Under the pieces are notes generated by a model that had not been told where the DNA came from, did no database searches, and saw nothing but the letters and a program-made list of their open reading frames with translations. Below, one piece after another: positions 58,684 through 64,000 of a DNA stretch of 64,000 bases (position 1 is its first letter; each line of letters opens with the position of its first letter). Position numbers and translations under genes: made by a program. Origin of the DNA: an uncultured Alphaproteobacteria bacterium (lineage in GTDB: Bacteria > Pseudomonadota > Alphaproteobacteria > HIMB59 > GCA-002718135); NCBI GenBank assembly GCA_902560675.1, contig CACEMP010000003.1, positions 1 through 64,000 of the forward strand, given 5' to 3'.

Positions 58684-59772
58684 ATGTCTAACTCAACTCC
58701 AAGTTTCGTCAAATTTGAAAAAATAGATAAGAGTTATGACGGAGAGGTCTTGGTAGTTAAGAACTTAAATTTAGATATAGCTAAAGGTGAGTTTGTTACA
58801 ATGTTAGGCCCGTCAGGTTCTGGTAAAACAACTACCTTAATGATGCTTGCAGGTTTTGAAACACCAACTAATGGTGAAATTTACCTGGACACAAATCCAA
58901 TTAGCAAGATACCTCCATATGAAAGAGAAATAGGAATGGTATTTCAAAATTATGCACTATTTCCTCATATGACTGTTCAAGAAAACTTAGCCTTTCCACT
59001 GGAAGTAAGAAAAATATCTAAATCTGAAACCCAAAAAAAAGTTCAAAAAGCACTTGATATGGTAGAATTAGGAAATTTTGGAACGAGATTTCCTGCTCAA
59101 TTATCAGGTGGTCAACAACAGCGAGTGGCTTTAGCAAGAGCATTAGTATTTGAGCCTAGACTTGTTTTGATGGATGAACCTCTTGGGGCATTAGATAAAA
59201 ATTTACGAGAGCAAATGCAATATGAAATTAAACATATTCATGATAGGATTGGAATTACTGTTGTTTATGTGACACATGATCAAAGTGAAGCTCTAACAAT
59301 GTCAAATAGGATAGCAGTTTTTAATGATGGAATTGTACAACAATTATCTACTCCAGATATTTTATATGAGAAACCTGAAAACTCTTTTGTTGCAAAATTT
59401 ATAGGAGAAAACAATACTTTAAATGGTGTTGTTAAAGAGATTAATGGTAGCACTTGTGAAGTTGATCTTGACAATAATTATGGTGTAGTAAAAGCTCTTA
59501 AAGTAAATGTAAGTGAAGTTGGAGAAAAAACTCAATTATCAATAAGACCTGAGAGAGTTTCAATTGACTCAAATAATAATGGCCCAAATACATTTACTGG
59601 AAAAATTGAAGAACTAATTTATCTTGGAGACCATATAAGAGCTAGGCTAGATGTTTGCGGAAATAATGAATTTATTGTCAAAGTTCCAAATGAAGGTAGT
59701 TTTAGTCACAAAGAAGGTGACACTTTAAATTTAAGTTGGAACTCTAATGACGTTAGAGCTTTGGATATCTAA
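58684..59772 (+). CDS. potA: Spermidine/putrescine-type ABC importer, ATP-binding subunit
   Basis: 362 aa. Walker A GPSGSGKTT (42-50), Q-loop FQNYALFPHMTV, signature LSGGQQQRVALARA (about 139-152), Walker B LVLMDEPLGALD, H-loop YVTHDQSEA, then a C-terminal TOBE regulatory domain. Length and the NYALFPHMTV segment fit the PotA/FbpC/CysA group; the neighbouring binding protein and two permeases make the PotA type likely. First gene of the operon, with its own promoter candidate. Confidence 0.92.
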   Translation: MSNSTPSFVKFEKIDKSYDGEVLVVKNLNLDIAKGEFVTMLGPSGSGKTTTLMMLAGFETPTNGEIYLDTNPISKIPPYEREIGMVFQNYALFPHMTVQENLAFPLEVRKISKSETQKKVQKALDMVELGNFGTRFPAQLSGGQQQRVALARALVFEPRLVLMDEPLGALDKNLREQMQYEIKHIHDRIGITVVYVTHDQSEALTMSNRIAVFNDGIVQQLSTPDILYEKPENSFVAKFIGENNTLNGVVKEINGSTCEVDLDNNYGVVKALKVNVSEVGEKTQLSIRPERVSIDSNNNGPNTFTGKIEELIYLGDHIRARLDVCGNNEFIVKVPNEGSFSHKEGDTLNLSWNSNDVRALDI

Positions 59773-59860
59773 ATTAATTTCCCAGAATACTGCGACTTTT
59801 TTTTATTTTTAAACCTTTTTTTTCAATAAGCTACATGTTATTAGGTCCCCATTACAGACA

Positions 59861-59874
59861 TAATCTTAAGATTA
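59861..59874. repeat. 14-bp perfect palindrome in the potA-potD spacer
   Basis: TAATCTTAAGATTA reads the same on both strands, 28 nt before the potD ATG and just after the -10-like CATAAT. Within the 129-nt potA-potD gap, which also contains long T tracts. It could be an operator or a chance AT-rich palindrome. Confidence 0.35.
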
Positions 59875-59901
59875 AACTAATTAAAAAATAGGAGGATATA
59901 T

Positions 59902-61005
59902 ATGTCTAAATTTACAAAAGCCTTCTTATTCGCATCAATAATTTTTGCGCCATTTGCAGCTAGTGCTGTAACTGTTGCATCATGGGGTGGTGCTTATACA
60001 GAAAGTCAAAAGAAAGCATATGCTGACACATATACTGATCCAGGTGCGATTGTATTTGAAAACTACAATGGTGGTTTAGGTGAAGTAAGAGCTCAGGTTG
60101 AGAGTGGAAGTGTTACTTGGGACGTTGTTGACGTTTTACCTTCAGATGCAATCACAGGTTGTGACGAAGGATTATTCGAAGATATTTCAGCTGAAATAGC
60201 TTCAAGTGCTGCGCCAGGACCTGACGGCGAGTCAATGTTAGAAGATATGGAAAACAATGGTCTTGAATACCATTCTGGTTGGGATTGTTGTGTACCACAA
60301 ATTTTCTGGACTTACGTTGTATTTTATGACCCAGATGCTTTCCCAGGTGACAAACCTTCAAGCATGGCTGACTTTTTTGATGTAGAAAAATTTCCAGGCA
60401 AAAGAGGAATTCACACTTGGGCAACTGGTGTAATTGAAAAAGCTATGGTTGCAGATGGTGTAAAACCAAATGCAGTTCCAACTGTTTTAGCAAACCAAAC
60501 TGGAGCTATTGATAGAGCATTTGAAGTAATGGACAGAATTAAAGATGACGTAGTATTCTGGTCTGCTGGATCAAAACCTCTAGAATTAGTAAAAAGTGGT
60601 GAAGTTGTAATGGCGATTGCTTATAATGGTCGTGTAGGTGCAGCTAACTTAGCTGAAGGCGAAAACTTTGAGTATATCTGGGAAGGACAAGTTCTTGACC
60701 AAGAATATTTATGTTTAATGTCTGGTGCTCCAAACAGAGATCAAGCTCTTGATTTCATGTTCCATGCATCAACTCCAGAAGCACAAGCTGAACAAGCTAA
60801 ATACATTACTTATGGTCCAATGAGAGCATCTGGTATTCCAATTATTCAAAATAATGAGCCTTGGGGACCAGGTGGAGTAGATATCATGCCTCATATGCCT
60901 AATACACCAGAACGTTTAGCAGTTTCAATCGTAAGTGATCCACAATGGTGGTCAGATTACGGTGCCGAAATTAATGAGCGTTATTCTGCTTGGATGGGTA
61001 ACTAA
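59902..61005 (+). CDS. potD: ABC importer periplasmic substrate-binding protein (PotD-like, family 1)
   Basis: 367 aa. Sec signal peptide MSKFTKAFLFASIIFAPFAA with cleavage probably after SA at residue 22. The mature N-terminus VTVASWGGAYTESQKKAY and the VESGSVTWDVVDVLPSDAI segment are typical of PotD-like family-1 binding proteins; a Cys pair in WDCCVPQ and another Cys in GCDEG could form a disulfide. Polyamines are the standard annotation, but other amines are taken up by this family. Strong AGGAGG ribosome-binding site, fitting a highly made binding protein; a terminator follows. Slightly higher GC and cleaner codon choice also hint at high expression. Confidence 0.92.
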   Translation: MSKFTKAFLFASIIFAPFAASAVTVASWGGAYTESQKKAYADTYTDPGAIVFENYNGGLGEVRAQVESGSVTWDVVDVLPSDAITGCDEGLFEDISAEIASSAAPGPDGESMLEDMENNGLEYHSGWDCCVPQIFWTYVVFYDPDAFPGDKPSSMADFFDVEKFPGKRGIHTWATGVIEKAMVADGVKPNAVPTVLANQTGAIDRAFEVMDRIKDDVVFWSAGSKPLELVKSGEVVMAIAYNGRVGAANLAEGENFEYIWEGQVLDQEYLCLMSGAPNRDQALDFMFHASTPEAQAEQAKYITYGPMRASGIPIIQNNEPWGPGGVDIMPHMPNTPERLAVSIVSDPQWWSDYGAEINERYSAWMGN

Positions 61006-61036
61006 GCTTGATAAATTAAAAATTGTAATTTAATCT

Positions 61037-61062
61037 AAAGGCGAGATTTATCTCGCCTTTTT
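61037..61062 (+). terminator. Intrinsic terminator/attenuator between potD and potB
   Basis: Perfect 10-bp stem AAAGGCGAGA (61037-61046) with TCTCGCCTTT (61051-61060), loop TTTA, followed by further T residues. Located inside the operon directly after the binding-protein gene, the usual place for a hairpin that keeps permease levels below binding-protein levels. Confidence 0.85.
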
Positions 61063-61064
61063 AT

Positions 61065-62342
61065 TTGGAGGACATTATTTCTACTGCAGAGCTATTAACA
61101 ACAGACGGAATACCACTTAAACGAAGTCTGAAAAAAGCTGAAAGGCGAAATAAAATTCGAGCCTTTTTTCTAGTATTTCCATTGTTACTTTTTATTGTTG
61201 TTACATTTGTAATCCCTATTGGTGATATGCTTATGAGAAGTGTTGATGATAGTCAAATCAACACAGTTTTCCCAAATACTTTTGAGGAATACAAAAAATG
61301 GAAAAAGGGTGAAGATGATCTTCCTCCTGAAGAAGTTTATAAAAATCTTTTTCTTGAACTTGCTAATGGAGATAAAAGACAAATAGGTAAAGCATTAACT
61401 AGAATGAATTATGCTAAATCAGGATGGAAAAGTTTAATAAAAAAAACTTCTAGAGAGATTAAAAAAATAGTTAAAAAAGGTGAAGAGCCTGTGTCTTACA
61501 AAGATACAATGATTGAAATTAATAAATTATGGGCAGATCCAACTTATTGGTATTCATTTAATCAAATGGTTAATGAACGATCTTCAATTTATTACTGGAA
61601 TGCACTTGATAGAACTTATAATGAAGAGGGAGATGTTATTCTTCAAGATGAAAAAAGAAGAATGTACATTAAGACATGGATTAGAACTTTAAAAGTAAGT
61701 GTCTATGTAACTTTTTTCTGTTTAATTTTAGGTTTTCCTGTTGCGCATCTACTAGCTAACTTACCACTACGCTACAGTAATCTTTTGATGATCTTTGTTT
61801 TACTTCCTTTCTGGACATCATTGCTTGTAAGAACAACCGCATGGATTGTTATGCTTCAACAAAATGGAGTAATTAACGGGGTATTAGTTTGGCTAGGAAT
61901 ACTAAGTGATGATGGAAGAATTCAAATGGTTTATAATGAAACGGGTACACTGATTGCCATGACTCAAATATTATTGCCCTTTATGATTTTACCATTGTAT
62001 AGCGTTATGAGAGTCATTCCAAAAAGTCATATGAGAGCAGCTCAAAATTTAGGTGCAAAACCCGCTACGGCATTTTGGCGAGTATATTTACCACAAACCA
62101 TCCCAGGTATGAGTGCAGGAGGTTTATTAGTATTTGTTTTAGCTATTGGTTATTTCATAACACCAGAACTTGTTGGTGGAAAAGATGGGCAATTAATCGG
62201 TCACTGGATTGCTTATCATTTAAAGACGACATTGAATTGGGGGTTATGCGCTGCGTTGGGATCAATTTTACTTTTTGTTATGTTAATCTTTTATTGGCTG
62301 TACAATAAAATTGTTGGCATAGATAATATTAAACTAGGATAA
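61065..62342 (+). CDS. potB: ABC importer permease (PotB-like), extended periplasmic loop
   Basis: 425 aa in the longest frame. Inner-membrane permease: TM1 AFFLVFPLLLFIVVTFVIP, then a hydrophilic segment of about 140 residues (70-205) before TM2, then five more helices with the EAA-type loop MRAAQNLGAKPATAFWRVYLP. PotB is usually about 280 aa; the excess is this charged loop, seen in some alphaproteobacterial permeases. The start is unclear: the TTG at 61065 overlaps the GGAGG at 61067-61071, so ribosomes would more naturally start at an in-frame ATT (61074 or 61077); no ATG occurs until inside TM1. Confidence 0.88.
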   Translation: MEDIISTAELLTTDGIPLKRSLKKAERRNKIRAFFLVFPLLLFIVVTFVIPIGDMLMRSVDDSQINTVFPNTFEEYKKWKKGEDDLPPEEVYKNLFLELANGDKRQIGKALTRMNYAKSGWKSLIKKTSREIKKIVKKGEEPVSYKDTMIEINKLWADPTYWYSFNQMVNERSSIYYWNALDRTYNEEGDVILQDEKRRMYIKTWIRTLKVSVYVTFFCLILGFPVAHLLANLPLRYSNLLMIFVLLPFWTSLLVRTTAWIVMLQQNGVINGVLVWLGILSDDGRIQMVYNETGTLIAMTQILLPFMILPLYSVMRVIPKSHMRAAQNLGAKPATAFWRVYLPQTIPGMSAGGLLVFVLAIGYFITPELVGGKDGQLIGHWIAYHLKTTLNWGLCAALGSILLFVMLIFYWLYNKIVGIDNIKLG

Positions 62343-62344
62343 TT

Positions 62345-63241
62345 ATGGCACTTCCAAGTTATGCTTCACCTGTACAAAGAACTTATTATTATGCATATTT
62401 ATTTTTTTGTGCTGTTGTGTTTTTCTTTCTAATTGCTCCATTAATAGCAATAGTCCCAATCTCTTTTAGTGTCTCGCCATTTATGGTCTTTACTGAAGGT
62501 ATGTTAGCTTGGCCACCTGATCCTGAAGCTTGGTCATTGCGATGGTATAAAAATATGATTGGTGATTGTAGTGCTGATGTTGTTTCTTCCACTGTTCCTT
62601 GTTCAAAGAAATGGATGGTAGGAACAGTTAATAGTTTGTTTATTGGAATAATAGCTACGGCAATAGCAACTGCTCTTGGTACAATGGCAGCCTTAGGATT
62701 GAGTAGACCACACATGCCTTACAAAGCATTAATAATGTCTATATTAATTTCACCAATGATAGTACCTTTGATCATTACTGCCGCTGGTATGTTCTTTTTT
62801 TATGCTAGAATAAATTTAGTTTATACTTTTACTGGAGTTATACTTGCTCATGTAGCTTTAGCTACACCATTTGTTGTAATAACAGTTACAGCAACATTGG
62901 TCGGATTTGATATGAATATGGTTAAAGCTGCACAAAGCTTAGGTGCTAGACCAATTAGGACATTTTTTAAAGTAATCATGCCATTAATTTTGCCAGGAAT
63001 AATATCAGGTGCTTTATTTGCATTTATTACTTCATTTGATGAAGTTGTAATAGTTATGTTTATGGCAAGTATAGATCAATTAACAATACCAAAACAAATG
63101 TGGGCTGGAATAAGACAGGAAATTAGTCCAGTTATATTATGTATGGCAACATGTTTGGTTTTGCTTTCAATAGTTCTATTAACAACTGTTGAACTTCTGA
63201 GAAGAAGATCTGAGAGGTTAAGAGGAATTAAGTCCCGTTAG
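62345..63241 (+). CDS. potC: ABC importer permease (PotC-like)
   Basis: 298 aa with six predicted helices. Pairs with the PotB-like subunit. TM1 AYLFFCAVVFFFLIAPLIAI, SMAALG-like core helices, and the EAA loop KAAQSLGARPIRTFFKVIMPLILPGI that docks to the ATPase. Between TM1 and TM2 a periplasmic stretch carries two Cys (GDCSADVVSSTVPCSK), which may form a disulfide. Starts 2 nt after potB. Confidence 0.92.
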   Translation: MALPSYASPVQRTYYYAYLFFCAVVFFFLIAPLIAIVPISFSVSPFMVFTEGMLAWPPDPEAWSLRWYKNMIGDCSADVVSSTVPCSKKWMVGTVNSLFIGIIATAIATALGTMAALGLSRPHMPYKALIMSILISPMIVPLIITAAGMFFFYARINLVYTFTGVILAHVALATPFVVITVTATLVGFDMNMVKAAQSLGARPIRTFFKVIMPLILPGIISGALFAFITSFDEVVIVMFMASIDQLTIPKQMWAGIRQEISPVILCMATCLVLLSIVLLTTVELLRRRSERLRGIKSR

Positions 63242-63245
63242 AATT

Positions 63246-64000
63246 GTGAAGAAAGTAGCAATCGTCGGCGCTGGTATTGTTGGAATATGTAGTGCCTATT
63301 TTCTAAAAAAATCTGGATTTGATGTTACTGTAATTGATAAAGAGGAACCAGGCAGTATGACGAGTTTTGGACATGCATGTAGTTTTGCAGATTACGCAAA
63401 TGTTCCAATAAATTATCCTGGTTTAATCTGGGATTTACCTTCAATGTTATTAAAAAAAGATGGTCCTTTAACTGTTGATTTTTTTTATATTTTAAAAAAT
63501 TTACCCTGGGCAATTAAATTTTTAAGAAATTGTAAAAAAGATAAGGTTGATGAAATTGCTAGCTCATTAACCAATATTCTTAAGCACTCACATTTGTCTT
63601 ATGATGAGATTTTTAAAGATATCAATGTATCCCAATTTATTAGTAATGAGGAAAATTTATATCTTTTTGATACTAAAAAGTCTTTTGATGATTATGATTA
63701 TGCAAATAAGATTAGAGAAAAAAATAATGTTAAGGTTCGCAATTTAACTAAAGATGAAGTTAAAGAATTAGAGCCAAATATTGAAGATGTATATTATTCA
63801 GGTCAACTATTTAAAGGTTCTAAACACACAACAAATCCACTTGCTATAAGTCAAAAAATTTTTAAAGTATTTTTAGAGTTAGGGGGTAAATACATAAAAA
63901 AAAATGTAAAAAATATAATTAATAGAAATGAAAATATTGAAATAATTATTGAAAATAATAATATTTACTTTGATAAGTTAATTATTTGTGCGGGTGCATG
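63246..64000 (+). CDS. DadA-type FAD-dependent amino acid/amine oxidoreductase, 3'-truncated by window edge
   Basis: The frame runs from GTG 63246 to the window end without a stop (251 codons visible). The N-terminus VKKVAIVGAGIVGICSAYFL is a dinucleotide-binding FAD motif, followed by VTVIDKEEPGSMTSFGHACS, the arrangement of D-amino-acid dehydrogenase (DadA) and related DAO-family enzymes; the latter part has YYSGQLFKGSKHTTNPLAISQ. It starts 4 nt after potC, so it is likely co-transcribed and may oxidise the imported amine or amino acid. No start nearer than this GTG fits the Rossmann motif. Confidence 0.85.
   Translation, partial: MKKVAIVGAGIVGICSAYFLKKSGFDVTVIDKEEPGSMTSFGHACSFADYANVPINYPGLIWDLPSMLLKKDGPLTVDFFYILKNLPWAIKFLRNCKKDKVDEIASSLTNILKHSHLSYDEIFKDINVSQFISNEENLYLFDTKKSFDDYDYANKIREKNNVKVRNLTKDEVKELEPNIEDVYYSGQLFKGSKHTTNPLAISQKIFKVFLELGGKYIKKNVKNIINRNENIEIIIENNNIYFDKLIICAGA

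Noticed and set aside
59795-59825. T-rich tracts after potA as a terminator
   Set aside because: No stem precedes the T runs, so an intrinsic terminator is not supported.
62075-62308. 77-aa plus-strand ORF inside potB
   Set aside because: Out-of-frame overlap with a well-supported permease helix region; no independent signal.

Overview
This window is a gene-dense, AT-rich (roughly 30% GC by eye) chromosome segment from a streamlined alphaproteobacterium. Spacers are tiny, start/stop overlaps are common, TTG starts recur, and I see no mobile elements, CRISPR arrays or rRNA genes. Alphaproteobacterial signs are plant-type GshA, adk straight after secY, rpsM-rpsK-rpoA-rplQ without rpsD, heterotetrameric sarcosine oxidase, a DUF3726 protein and several solute/amine catabolic genes. 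The overall picture suits a free-living marine heterotroph of the HIMB59/AEGEAN-169 or SAR11 type. I cannot fix the clade from sequence alone.

Layout. (1) 1-2780: the 3' part of a molybdenum formate dehydrogenase alpha subunit, an unlisted 40-residue lipoprotein, tRNA-Thr and rlmB. (2) 2900-31860: an almost unbroken information-processing block: tRNA-Tyr, tRNA-Gly, tuf, tRNA-Trp, secE-nusG-rplKA, an L10 leader, rplJL, rpoBC, rpsL-rpsG-fusA, the S10 and spc genes, secY-adk, then rpsM-rpsK-rpoA-rplQ. tuf is absent after fusA, so the str and S10 operons abut by 1 nt, and rpmD (L30) is absent between rpsE and rplO. (3) 31863-39087: housekeeping genes: crcB, an RluC/RluD pseudouridine synthase, lipB, tRNA-Leu, mgtE, gshA-gshB, bioY and a ROK sugar kinase. 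(4) 39084-49152: gabD, and divergent from it a tight eight-gene cluster: arginine:glycine-type amidinotransferase, an Asp/Glu racemase-like protein, threonine-dehydratase-like and ornithine-cyclodeaminase-like proteins, a PLP fold-II protein, an M20 amidohydrolase, an M24 'pita-bread' hydrolase lacking all metal ligands, and a Ser/Cys proline-racemase homologue. (5) 49229-54289: soxBDAG. (6) 54364-58612: DUF3726 protein, a 553-residue protein of unknown function, an M19-type 'dipeptidase' missing part of its metal site, and an EamA permease. (7) 58684-64000: a PotADBC-like ABC importer and the start of a DadA-type FAD oxidoreductase.

How it may fit together. Sarcosine oxidase yields glycine, an activated C1 unit and H2O2; formate dehydrogenase can drain formate made from C1 units. 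The 40.6-49.2 kb cluster resembles the eutABC-eutD/E ectoine/5-hydroxyectoine catabolic clusters of marine Rhodobacterales in gene content, but its hydrolase lacks the ectoine-hydrolase signature I expect, and an amidinotransferase is added. Because creatinase is also a metal-free M24 enzyme releasing sarcosine, and soxBDAG follows directly, I infer (not shown) an uncharacterised catabolic system for a guanidino or ectoine-like nitrogenous osmolyte, possibly fed by the downstream ABC importer. This is the most interesting part of the window.
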